Source of the DNA: Stomorhina lunata
Taxonomy: Eukaryota; Arthropoda; Insecta; Diptera; Rhiniidae
Assembly (NCBI GenBank): GCA_933228675.1
Contig: OW121741.1
Coordinates: 131,515,290 to 131,579,289, forward strand
DNA length: 64,000 bases
Direction: 5' to 3'
Part shown: piece after piece, positions 35,433 through 46,660 of the stretch
Position numbering within the stretch: the first letter of the stretch is position 1
Layout of the letters: the number at the start of each line of letters is the position of its first letter
Program-made: the position numbers and the translations under genes
Notes under the pieces: generated by a model
Databases searched by the model: none
Seen by the model: only the letters and a program-made list of their open reading frames with translations
Told to the model about the DNA's origin: nothing

Positions 35433-36500
35433 GAGTTGACTTTTTATAGGAAGTTTTTCGAAAATTTACTATTTATAAGAAATTTTTTTAAAATTGAGAA
35501 AATTTTTCGAAAATTTACTATTTATAGGAAATTTTTTTGAAAATTTACTATTTATAGGAAATTTTTCGAAATTTGGCTATTTATAGGAAATTTTTCGAAA
35601 ATTATAGTCAATTTTCGAAAAAATTTTCAAAAATTGAATATTTTTCGAAAATTGACTATTTATAGGAAATTTTTCGAAAATTTACTATTTATAGAAAATT
35701 TTTCGAAAATTGACTATTTATAGGAAATTTTTCAAAAATTGACAATTTATAGAAAATTTTTCGAAAATTGACTATTTATAGGAAATTTTTCAAAAATTGA
35801 CAATTTATAGGAAATTTTTCGAAAATTGACTATTTATAGGAAATTTTTCGAAAATTGACTATTTATAGGAAATTTTTCAAAAATTGACAATTTAGAGGAA
35901 ATTTTTCGAAAATTGACTATTTATAGGAAATTTTTCGAAAATTGACTATTTATAGGAAATTTTTCGAAAATTTACTTTTTATAGGAAATTTTTCGAAAAT
36001 TTACTTTTTATAGGAAATTTTGTGAAAATTGACTATTTTAAGGAAATTTTTCGAAAATTGACTATCTTAAGGAAATTTTTCGAAAACTGACTTTTTATAG
36101 GAAATTTTTCGAAAATTGACTTTTTATAGGAAATTTTTCGAAAATTGAATACTTATACGAAATTTTTCAAAAATTCAAATAGGAAATTTTTCGAAAATTG
36201 ACTATTTATAGGAAATTTTTCGAAATTTGACTATTTATAGGAAATTTTTCGAAATTTGACTATTTATAGGAAATTTTTCGAAAATTGACTTTTTATAGGA
36301 AATTTTTCGAAAATGGAATACTTACACGAAATTTTTCAAAAATTTACTATTTATAGGAAATTTTTCAAAAATTTACTTTTTAAAGGAAATTTTTCGAAAA
36401 TTGACTATTTTTAGGAAATTTTTCGAAAATTATCTATTTATAGGAAATTTTTCGAAAATTGACTATATATAGAAAATTTTTTGAAAATCTACTTCTTATA
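35433..36500 (-). repeat. 29-bp satellite array A7 (minus orientation)
   Basis: About 36 units reading GACTATTTATAGGAAA, opposed to A6 across about 470 bp. There are a few truncated units near 35600-35650 where orientation briefly flips (TAGTCAATTTTCG). Confidence 0.95.
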
Positions 36501-37354
36501 GGAATTATACTAATAAAAAGTATTTAGTTATGAAATCCCAAAAAAATTCCCAACTTTCACAAAAACCCTGAAAATGACAAGAGTATTACAAAAAACGAAA
36601 TATACCTTCAAATTGTTAAAATTTGACAACAAATTTTAGATTATACATATCAAAGTCTACGAAAGAAAGAATCATAGATATGATAAATTCTGTCTGTCTG
36701 CTTGAAATTTGAAAAGGATATTTTGAACCCAAGACAAAAACGAAAAAAGAGTCATCATAAAAATGGCAAATATAAAATTTTTTGCGTGTTTGGCGTCTGT
36801 TTAGGTTAGACAGACATTTCGCTATATCTATAGAAATATTCTTCTTGATATTTATTTTTATTTATAACTTTTTTGTGTGCATTTCTTTGAACTTTTGCTC
36901 TTTTTTCTCTAATACTTTTTGTTTATTCCCAAAATTTATTTTAGAATTTTGCTTCTTGCGATTTACGTTGCATATGTTTTAGGTTGGCGACATTTATTTT
37001 GGCCAATATCATTTGTATTTTAGAATTTTGTTTCCTTCGTTATTTTGTTTTAATCTTTGTTTTGTTTTTATGATTTTTTCTTATTTATTTATTTATTTTT
37101 CATTTTGTGATGCCAAAATATTGAACATTTGCCAAGGTGTTCGTTCTTTTTGTTTTAGCTTTTTTTGGGTTAGAAAATTATTGGCATTTTGGCGTTTACA
37201 TGATTTGGCAAAATTAGAAATGAAACGAAAAAAGGAATTAGAGTTTGAGCTATAAAAAATTAATTTAAAAAGTTAGGAAAATCATAAAATTTCAATATGA
37301 GTAATCATGTTTATAAAGGACATAAAAACTAGAAGTCAAATAAAGATGTTATTA
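36501..37354. other. Unique AT-rich spacer
   Basis: Two hydrophobic short open frames lie here because of T-rich sequence. Neither shows a domain, and TTTTGGCG-type words recur. I see no gene. Confidence 0.5.
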
Positions 37355-37800
37355 AATTTTTTAAAAATTGACTATTTTTAGGAAATTTTCTCGAAAATTG
37401 ACTATTTATAGGACATTCTTAGAAAATTGACTACTTAAGGAAATTTTTCAAAAATTGACTATCTATAGGAAATTTTTTGAAAATTGACTATTTATAGAAA
37501 ATTTTTCAGAAATTTACTATTTAAAGGAAATTTTTTAAAAATTTACTTTTTATAGGAAATTTTTCTAAAATTGACTATTTATAGGAAATTTTTGTAAAAT
37601 TGACTATAGGAAATTTTTCGAAAATTGATTATTTATAGGAAATTTTTCGAAAATTGATTATTTATAGGAAATTTTTCGAAAATTGATTATTTATAGAAAA
37701 TTTTTCGAAAATTGACTATTTTTAGGAAATTTTTTTAAAAATTACTATTTTTAGGAAATTTTTCGAAAATTTACTATTTATCATAAATTATTCAAAAAAT
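37355..37800 (-). repeat. 29-bp satellite array A8 (minus orientation)
   Basis: About 15 units, diverged, ending directly before a perfect palindrome at 37804. Confidence 0.93.
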
Positions 37801-37803
37801 TGC

Positions 37804-37868
37804 TTTTTTATAATTCAGCAAAAACTAAAATATACTATATATTTTAGTTTTTGCTGAATTATAAAAAA
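37804..37868. repeat. Perfect palindrome, 31-bp arms, 3-nt loop
   Basis: The left arm 37804-37834 and right arm 37838-37868 are exact reverse complements around CTA. The arm contains TAATTCAGCAAAAACTAAAA. A near-zero loop points to a snap-back copying event at the array edge rather than a transposon. Confidence 0.93.
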
Positions 37869-38414
37869 ATTGTAAAAGAAATTAATTAAAAACTTGGAAT
37901 AAAATTGTTTTTAATTAAAATTCCTAAATTTCCATTTTTGCTAAATTTGTTTCCCCAATTTAAATTCAAACATTTTCTTTTATTTCATTCACAATAGTAG
38001 TATAATTTCTTTTTATAAATATTTGCAAACATTGATATTGGTGTAGGTTATTTTTTTTTTTGCGTTGATATAATTTATCATCATTTGAAAAAAAATTTCC
38101 ATTTTAATTTTGTGTTGTTTTATTTTTTTAATTTTATTTGTTATTGCCACCCCTTAATGATTTATGTGATATTTCAAACATTTCTCTAGATATAGAATTT
38201 TTTATCAATATAAAATTTAAATTTAAAAAAAAATATTTTGTATGGAAACAGAAAAACAATTTTATCCAACAAATAATGGCAAAATTTATTTAAATGACAT
38301 TGTTTATTTGGGTTTTTTTGCAGCCAAATTGAAAATGATATAAATTTATTTTATGGGAAAAGTTGAAATAGTTATTGTAGTTCCTAAAAATATTGTATGT
38401 TCACAAAGTTTCCT
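37869..38414. other. Unique AT-rich spacer
   Basis: T-rich sequence. A 3' splice-like TTTTTTTGCAG at about 38322 has no donor partner. I see no gene. Confidence 0.5.
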
Positions 38415-41200
38415 TAAAAAAATTTCTCGAAAAAAATCCTATAAATAGTCAATTTTCAAAAAAATTGCAATAAATTGTCAATTTTCGAAAAATTTCCTAT
38501 AAATAGTTAATTTTCAAAAAATTTCCTATAAATAGCCAATTTTCGAAAAATGTCCTATAAATAGTAAATTTTCGAAAAATTTCCTATAAATGATCAATTT
38601 TCGAAAAATTTCCTATAAATAGTAAATTTACGAAAATTTTCCAATACATAGTACATTTTCGAAAAATTTCCTATAAATAGTAAATTTTCGAAAAATTTCC
38701 TATAAATTGTCAATTTTTGAAAAATTTCCAATAAATAGTCAATTTTTGAAAAATTTCCTATAAATAGTCAATTTTCGAAAAATTTCCTATAAATAGTCAA
38801 TTTTCGAAAAATTTCCTATAAATAGTCAATTTTCAAAAAACTTCCTATAAATAGTCAATTTTCAAAAAAATTTCCTATAAATAGTCAATTTTCGAAAAAT
38901 TTCCTATAAATAGTCAATTTATGAAAAATTTCCTATAAAAAGTAAATCTTCTTAAAACTTCCTATAAATAGTCAATTTTCGAAAAATTTCCTATAAATAG
39001 TAGATTTCGAAAAATTTTCTATAAATAGTCAATTTTCGAAAAATTTCCTATAAATAGTCAATTTTCGAAAAATTTCCTATAAATAGTCAATTTTCAAAAA
39101 ATTTCCTATAAATAGTCAATTTTCGAAAAATTTCCTATAAATAGTCAATTTTCGAAAAATTTCCTATAAATAGTCAATTTTCGAAAAATTTCCTATAAAT
39201 AGTCAATTTTCGAAAAATTTCCTATAAATAGTCAATTTTCGAAAAATTTCCTATAAATAGTCAATTTTCGAAAAATTTCCTATAAATAGTCAATTTTCGA
39301 AAAACTTCCTATAAATAGTCAATTTTTGAAAAATTTCCTATAAATAGTCAATTTTCAAAAAATTTCCTATAAATAGTCAATTTTCGAAAAATTTCCTATA
39401 AATAGTCAATTTATGAAAAATTTCCAATAAATAGTCAATTTATGAAAAATTTCCTATAAAAAGTAAATCTTCTTAAAACTTCCTATAAATGGTCAATTTT
39501 CGAAAAATTTCCTATAAATAGTAGATTTCGAAAAATTTTCTATAAATAGTCAATTTTCGAAAAATTTCCTATAAATAGTCAATTTTCGAAAAATATCTTA
39601 TAAATAGTCAATTTTCGAAAAATTTCCTATAAATAGTCAATTTTCGAAAAATATCTTATAAATAGTCAATTTTCGAAAAATTTCCTATAAATAGTAAATT
39701 TTCGAAAAATTTCCTATAAATAGTAAATTTTCGAAAAATTTCCTATAAATAGTAAATTTTCGAAAAATTTCCTATAAATAGTCAATTTTCGAAAAATTTC
39801 CTATAAATAGTCAATTTTCGAAAAATTTCCTATAAATAGTCAATTTTCGAAAAATTTCCTATAAATAGTCAATTTTCGAAAAATTTCCTATAAATAGTCA
39901 ATTTTCGAAAAATTTCCTATAAATAGTCAATTTTCGAAAAATTTCCTATAAATAGTCAATTTTCGAAAAATTTCCTATAAATAGTCAATTTTCGAAAAAT
40001 TTCCTATAAATAGTCAATTTTCGAAAAATTTCCTATAAATAGTCAATTTTCGAAAAATTTCCTATAAATAGTCAATTTTCGAAAAATTTCCTATAAATAG
40101 TCAATTTTCGAAAAATTTCCTATAAATAGTCAATTTTCGAAAAATATCCTATAAATAGTCAATTTTCGAAAAATTTCCTATAAATAGTCAATTTTCGAAA
40201 AATTTCCTATAAATAGTCAATTTTCGAAAAATTTCCTATAAATAGTCAATTTTCGAAAAATTTCCTATAAATAGTCAATTTTCGAAAAATTTCCTATAAA
40301 TAGTCAATTTTCGAAAAATATCCTATAAATAGTCAATTTTCGAAAAATTTCCTATAAATAGTCAATTTTCGAAAAATTTCCTATAAATAGTCAATTTTCG
40401 AAAAATATCCTATAAATAGTCGATTTTCGAAAAATTTTCTGTAAATAGCGAAGTTTCGAAAAAAAAAATTTGTATAGTCAATTTTCGAAAAATTTCCTAT
40501 AAATAGTAAATTTTCAAAAAATTTCCTATAAATAGTAAATTTTCGAAAAATTTCCTATAAATAGTCAATAGTCGATTTTCGAAAAATTTTCTGTAAATAG
40601 CGAAGTTTCGAAAAAAAAATTTTAATAGTCAATTTTCGAAAAATTTCCTATAAATAGTAAATTTTCGAAAAATTTCCTTTAAATAGTCAATTTTTGAAAA
40701 ATTTCCTTTTAATAGTCAATTTTCGAAAAATTTCCGTTAAATAGTAAATTTTTGAAAAATTTCCTTTAAATAGTCAATTTTCGAAAAATTTCCTATAAAA
40801 ATTAATTTTCGAAAAATTTTCTTATAAATATTTAATTTTCGAAAAATTTCCTATAAATATTCAATTTTCGGAAAATTTCCTATAAATAGTTAATTTTTGA
40901 AAATTTTCTTTAAATATTCAAATTTCAACATATTTCCTATAAAAAGACAATTTTCGAAAAATTTCCTATAAATAGTCCGTTTTCGAAAAATTTCCTATGA
41001 ATATTCAATTTTCGAAAAATTTCCTGTAAATCAATTTTCGAAAAATTTCCTATGAATACTCAGTCTTCGTAATATTTCCTACAAATATTCAACTTTCGAA
41101 AAATTTCCTATAAATAGCGAATTTTCGAAATATTTCCTATTAATAGTAAATTTTTGAAAAATTTCCTATAATTAAGCAGTTTTCGAAAAATTCGATCTCT
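38415..41200 (+). repeat. 29-bp satellite array A9 (plus orientation), about 95 units
   Basis: Mostly the GTCAATT form, with highly uniform units at about 39680-40420. A marker (AATCTTCTTAAAACTTCC plus a TAGATTTCG unit) occurs at 38946 and about 521 bp later. A CTGTAAATAGCGAAGTTTCG block is repeated at about 40439 and 40590. It ends about 40 bp before candidate recursive splice site 2. Confidence 0.96.
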
Positions 41201-41240
41201 CAATTTTTTAAAAATATTTTTATATATTCTTAATTGTACT

Positions 41241-41279
41241 TACTAATTTTTCTTAATTCTTATTTTTTTTCAGGTACGT
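41241..41279 (+). other. Candidate recursive splice site 2 (ratchet point)
   Basis: Seen directly: TTACTAAT at 41240-41247, a nearly pure pyrimidine tract (TTTTTCTTAATTCTTATTTT and more T), CAG ending at 41273, immediately followed by GTACGTAAA. Branch point to AG distance is about 27 nt. The architecture and the GTACGT donor match site 1 at 13111. Two independent close matches on the same strand make chance less likely, but splicing is not demonstrated. Confidence 0.65.
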
Positions 41280-41939
41280 AAAATTCACAAACTAATCTCA
41301 TATCTATTATATGCTCCAAACATAGGATATTTGGCCAAATAGGAAAGTAGAAACTTTTTTCACAATTTAAATATTTAAGCCATAAAAATTTACCCCAAAA
41401 AAGGATTAATTTTACAAAAAAAAAAAAAAACCTGCAATTCTGTGATAAATACAAAAATAAAAATTAATTTAATATTTATAAAAAAATTTCACAGTTTTTG
41501 TAATTATAAAATATAATTGAATAAATTACCTAGCAACTAAAATTCTGTAAAAAAAAATTTAAACAATTCAACATTTAATGAAACTCCAAACAATAACAAA
41601 TTATTATAAATGAGAAAATCCAAAAAAAGTCACACATTAAATAAATCAAGCTATAAAAAAATTATAAACAAAAAATTTGAAAATAAAAAAAATATTTACA
41701 GAAATAATAAACAAAAATATTATGTAACCAATTAGTACGAGTAATATACGTATAAAATCCACAAAAAATTTCAATAAATAATTCAATTTATAAACTTTTG
41801 AAGGAAACTGGCGTAATGTTCAAATTTATTTTGAAACTTAAATATACAAGAATTAACAAAAATTATAAACAAAATATATTGTTCATAATAAACATAAGCA
41901 CAAGAAAAGGAAATCATATTCAAATATTCGAAAGAATTA

Positions 41940-42275
41940 ACATATTCAGAAGAGATATGGTGATATGGCTTCCATTTATAGCACTTAGATCTCGAAAACT
42001 ATAAAAGATAGTGAAAAATTAACAGTTTTTTAAAATGACTAATATTTCAGAATGAAAACTGAAATTTTGAATTTCTAATATTCTATAGAATTTACTTACG
42101 TATTCAAAAGAGATTTGGTTAGCGCTTAGATCTCGAAAACTATAAAAGGTAGAGATAAATTAGCAGTTTTTAAAGATAACTGAAAATTTAGAATAAAACT
42201 AATACATATTTTGAATTTCTAAAATTCTATAGAATTTACATATTCAGAAAAGATTTGGTGAAAAGGCTTCTGTTA
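41940..42275 (+). repeat. Three-copy tandem repeat, about 140-158 bp
   Basis: ATTCAGAAGAGATATGG (41943), ATTCAAAAGAGATTTGG (42101) and ATTCAGAAAAGATTTGG (42241) mark unit starts. Shared parts are CTTAGATCTCGAAAACTATA and ATTCTATAGAATTTAC. The third unit is partial. Confidence 0.8.
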
Positions 42276-42572
42276 CCTAAAAAGTTAAATCTTGTTGATT
42301 AGTGTAATTTGAAAAACTCTCAGATTATTAAGAATTTTTTTAACATTTCTTTTCTTGTACTTAATATCTTGGTTTTATTATGAAACATTTTTGTCTTTTT
42401 GGAAAACCCATTTAGTTTTATGTTCATTTTTAAGTGCTTGAAAAATTATAATAATGTTTTTTAAACATTTATTGTACTTTAGCTTTTTCTTGTGCGTAAT
42501 ATTTAGAAAAAAACAAACTTTTTTTTTTTTTTTTTTGGTTTCATAAAGTTTTTATGACATTTTTTTTTCCAG

Positions 42573-42593
42573 GAGAACAAAAGGAAAAAAAAG
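42573..42593 (+). other. Possible 21-nt microexon
   Basis: TTTTTTTTCCAG ends at 42572 and AAG|GTAAAG begins a donor at 42594, leaving 21 nt (seven codons; one frame reads ENKRKKK). The acceptor tract is strong and the donor fair. Its plus strand agrees with the two recursive-site candidates. With no flanking exons visible this remains a guess. Confidence 0.25.
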
Positions 42594-43037
42594 GTAAAGC
42601 CAAACAAACGCCTTAAGTAATGAAAGTTTTTACAACGACCTCATCTGTGTCGTTTGGCAATTACTTAGAACTTTAAGGGAAAAAGTTTTGTTTATAAGTT
42701 ATTTTTAAAAGACATTTTTTGAGTTATGTAAAATATTTTGATAAAAAAAAAATTAATTATTTTTAAAAATTAAAGAATTCCATAAAAAAAATTTAAAAAT
42801 TTTCCAACCTGGGTATTTTTACTATTTTCCGTCTATCTCTTATACCGTTTTAAGGACAACGAATTTCTTTTGTGGAACTCTTAAGAACATTTCAACCAAC
42901 TTAACCTTTTTGCAGTTTTTTTGTTATCCAGCTTAAATTTCGAGATATTTGGTCCCAAAATTGAAAAAAAGTTCTAAAATTTTTCTTTTGATAATTTTGG
43001 CGTTCTAAAACAAAACTGGGTGATCATTAACTAAAAC

Positions 43038-43990
43038 GATAGCCAACTTTTCTATAAAAAAACTAAGACTACCGACAACTTTTCTTTAGAAAACTAAGGA
43101 GTTCGAAAATTTTTCTATAGAAAACTAACTTCTCTATAGAAAATAAAGGCAATCGCCAACTTTTCTATAGAAAATAAAGGCGATCTCCAACTTTTCCAGA
43201 GAAAATTAAGGCGATTTATACTTTTGTATAAAAAACTAAGACGATCGCCAACTTTTTTATAGAAAACTGAGGCGATCGACAACTTTTGTATAGAAAACTG
43301 AGGCGATCGCCAACTTTTGTATAGAAAACTGAGGCGATCGCCAACTTTTCCAGAGAAAATTAAGGCGATCGCTAACTTTTCTATAGAAAACTGAGGCGAT
43401 CGCTAACTTTTCTATAGAAAACTGAGGCTATCGCCAACTTTTCTAAAGAAAAGTGAAGCGATCGCCAACTTTTCTATAGAAAAGTGAGGCGATCGCCAAC
43501 TTTTCTATAGAAAACTGAGGCGATCGCCAACTTTTCTAAAGAAAAGTGAAGCGATCGCCAACTTTTCTATAGAAAAGTGAGGCGATCGCCAACTTTTCTA
43601 TAGAAAAGTGAGGCGATCGCCAACTTTTCTATAGAAAAGTGAGGCGATCGCCAACTTTTCTATAGAAAAGTGAGGCGATCGCCAACTTTTCTATAGAAAA
43701 GTGAGGCGATCGCCAACTTTTCTATAGAAAAGTGAGGCGATCGCCAACTTTTCTATAGAAAAGTGAGGCGATCGCCAACTTTTCTATAGAAAAGTGAGGC
43801 GATCGCCAACTTTTCTATAGAAAAGTGAGGCGATCGCCAACTTTTCTATAGAAAAGTGAGGCGATCGCCAACTTTTCTATAGAAAAGTGAGGCGATCGCC
43901 AACTTTTCTATAGAAAAGTGAGGCGATCGCCAACTTTTCTATAGAAAACTAAAGCGATCGTTAACTTTTCTAGAGAAAACTTAGGCGAAA
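43038..43990. repeat. 31-bp GCGATCGC satellite, about 30 units
   Basis: Each 31-bp unit carries two perfect palindromes, GGCGATCGCC and ACTTTTCTATAGAAAAGT, separated by A/TGA linkers that partly overlap the second. The centre (about 43560-43940) is essentially identical from unit to unit; the left edge is decayed. It is by far the most GC-rich repeat in the window. Confidence 0.95.
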
Positions 43991-45294
43991 AACTTAGACA
44001 ATCTGAAACTTTTTTAGTTTTTGTTTAAGAATCTTTAAATGTTACTAAAAAAAAATACTTTATAAAATTTTTATATTTTTCTTTTTAAACTGACAGAGAT
44101 TTTTTAACTCTAATTAAAAATTCCGAAATCTTAAAAATATTTTTAATCATATCAACATCTGTCAGTTACTCTTAGTACTCGTTAGCTTAAGTCATGTTTT
44201 GCACAATTTTTTATTGTGAATTTTGCTATTTTTAACATAATATTTGTTACATTATTTTTAAGAAAAGTAAAAACTTGATGATGGGAAAATGTTTTGCAAT
44301 ATTTATTAGAGCAATTCATCAACTGTTGTATGAGTTGTATGAAATACAAGGTAATTTTTTCATATGAGTAAGGGCATTTAAAAAATTTTGTTTTTGTTAA
44401 AACAAGTTCTCAAAGGTAAAACTTTTAGCTAAAAAAAATTTCTATAGTCGTTTTACAACTTTTACAACACTTCATGAATTGATCTTCTGTATTGTTCAAA
44501 ATTTCCCTTACGAAAATATTTCTTTTTACTCAAAAATCGTCATCCCCAGATCTTTGTTTTGTGAAAATTTATGTAACCATAAAAATTAAGATTTTTAAGT
44601 TGTAATCCATTCCCTCTTCTTTGGTAGTAGCTCCTTATGAATTCATGTTACATCTGTCGTTTAGTTTTATTGTGTCTACATTAGAGTCGGCTTTTTATTT
44701 TATATTTTTGAAATCATCATTATTATGGTTGGCAACGTTGTTTTGTTTTAATTAATTTATGCGTCAAAAACTCAATTCAAACAAAATAAATCCGAAAGCA
44801 AAAACAAAGGAAATTTATAAAAAAATAGGTTTTGAAAATGTTGCAATTGCACGTACTTAATATTTTTATGTTGGCAATTTGTTATTTCAATTTCCATAAT
44901 ATGATTCAATTAGTTAATATTAGTTTGATCAAAGAAAAATTACAAAATATTAAAAAAATATTTTTGAATTGAAATACAACGTCCGCAATATGGGAATTTA
45001 AAATTTTGAATATATCTGTAACCTTTGGAATACTTGTGAATGCTGTTTAAATGTTCTCAGATCCAATGCGTGAATGTTGAGCTGTAAGCACACATTGATT
45101 TTTTTAACGTCCGCAACGGCACTTTCAGCATATATTTATATCTAAGTAATGCTTACCTCCAAAAATAAATTCCTTTCTAAAATATTTCCTAATTAAATTT
45201 ATATGAAAATATCCCCTTAAAAAACAAAGGGTTAATATCGATGCACAAATTTAACGTCCGCAACGCAAAAAATAAATTTTAAATTTTACAAAAA
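43991..45294. other. Unique AT-rich region
   Basis: AACGTCCGCAA occurs three times (about 44979, 45109 and 45254), a possible remnant of a dispersed repeat. No gene is seen. Confidence 0.5.
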
Positions 45295-46432
45295 TTTCTG
45301 AAGAAAAAATTTGTATTACGAACAATTTTCTATAGAAACATTTTTTATAACGAAAAGTTTTATATAGAAAAAATTTTTATAACGAAAAATTTTGTATAGA
45401 AAAAATTTTTTCATTTAAAAAATTTTTCTGTAGAAAATTTTTCTTTTTAAAATTTTGATTATAAAATTTTTCCATAAAAAGTTTTTCGTTTTTAAAAATT
45501 TTTCTATAGAAAATTTTTTGTTTTTAAAAACTTTTCTAAAAATTATTCTATAGAAAATTTCTTGATTAAAAAAATTGTTCTGTAAACAATTTTTCGTTTT
45601 TTTTTTGTTACAAAAAATTATTCTATAGAAAATTTTTTGTTATAAAAAATTTTTCTCTAGAAAATTTTTTGTAATAAAAAATGTTTGCCTTGAAAATTTT
45701 TTGTTATAAAAAATTTTTCTATAGAAAATTTTTTGTTATAAAAAATTTTTCTCTAGAAAATTTTTTGTTATAAAAATTTTTTGTTAGAAATTTTTTTTGC
45801 TATAAAAATTTTTTTCTAGAAAATTTTGTGTTATAAAAAAATTTTCTCTAGAAAATTTTTTGTTACAAAAAATTTTTCTCTAGAAAATTTTTTGTTACAA
45901 AAAATTTTTCTATAGAAAATTTTTTGTTACAAAAAATTTTTCTTAGAAAATTTTTTGTTACAAAAAATTTTTCTCTACAAAATTTTTTGTTACAAAAATT
46001 TTTCTGTAGAAAATTTTTTGTTACAAAAAATTTTTCTCTAGAAAAAAAATTTTTACAAAAAATTTTTTTATAGAAAATTTTTTGTTACAAAAAATTTTTC
46101 TCTAGAAAATTTTTTGTTACAAAAAATTTTTCTCTAGAAAATTTTTTGTTACAAAAAATTTTTCTCTAGAAAATTTTTGTTACAAAAAATTTTTCTATAG
46201 AAAATTTTTTGTTATAAAAAATTTTTCTCTAGAAAACTTTTTGTTATAAAAAATTTTTCTCTAGAAAATTTTTTGTAATAAAAAATTTTTCTCTAGAAAA
46301 TTTTTTGTTATAAAAAATTTTTCTCTAGAAAACTTTTTGTTATAAAAAATTTTTCTCTAGAAAATTTTTTGTTTTAAAAAATTTTCTATCGAAAACTTTT
46401 TGTTTTAAAAAAGTTTTCTATGGAAAATTTAT
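45295..46432. repeat. 32-bp satellite, about 35 units
   Basis: In the regular part (about 45830-46200) the period is 32 bp, with the parts TTTTTCTCTAGAAAATTTT, TTGTTAC or TTGTTATA, and AAAAAA. Edges are diverged. It shares the CTATAGAAAATTTT core with the other satellites. Confidence 0.93.
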
Positions 46433-46660
46433 TATAATCTCCAATCGAGCAATTGTTTTGGATGTAGAAACCTCAACTGAGCGATAGAACGTTTGACATA
46501 TTCGCTAATTGTGCGTCTATATGAAAAATTCAAAATCCACTTCTTTAAGGTGGAAATGGAGGGTGCAAAGTCTACTAAGCATTTACCACTTGGTAAATGC
46601 TTAGTGGATGGTTTTTGATGGTTTTTTCCATGAAAAATAATGCTTAAGAAGCTCACGAAA
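46432..46660 (-). pseudogene. Mariner transposase N-terminal fragment
   Basis: The minus-strand frame contains DFAPSISTLKKWI followed by NFSYRRTISE. This matches the known mariner helix-turn-helix region, of the type (D)SAPS-ST-KKW-EF-RGRTST. It is about 74 residues against roughly 345 for an intact transposase. The acidic-arginine-serine-glycine linker and all catalytic aspartates are missing. Upstream, at about 46687-46900, the DNA matches 53056-53200 beside a second mariner fragment, so both belong to the same family. A short palindrome has arisen within the frame at 46574-46605. Confidence 0.65.
46574..46605. repeat. Short perfect hairpin, 14-bp arms
   Basis: ACTAAGCATTTACC and GGTAAATGCTTAGT flank a 4-nt loop ACTT inside the mariner remnant. 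It duplicates part of the coding sequence in inverted form. Confidence 0.9.

Larger units (their letters stand above)
41281..43037. other. Region between splice-site candidate and 31-bp satellite
   Basis: AT-rich, with a three-copy tandem repeat (41940-42275) and a possible microexon (42573-42593). Otherwise no recognisable gene. Confidence 0.5.

Noticed and set aside
36782..37255. Two hydrophobic plus-strand frames resembling membrane proteins
   Set aside because: T-rich DNA always encodes Phe/Leu/Ile runs; there is no signal of selection or of splice sites around them.
43038..43990. Bacterial (cyanobacterial) contamination suggested by GCGATCGC
   Set aside because: The octamer is embedded in a 31-bp AT-rich tandem repeat that grades into decayed fly-type units at both edges.
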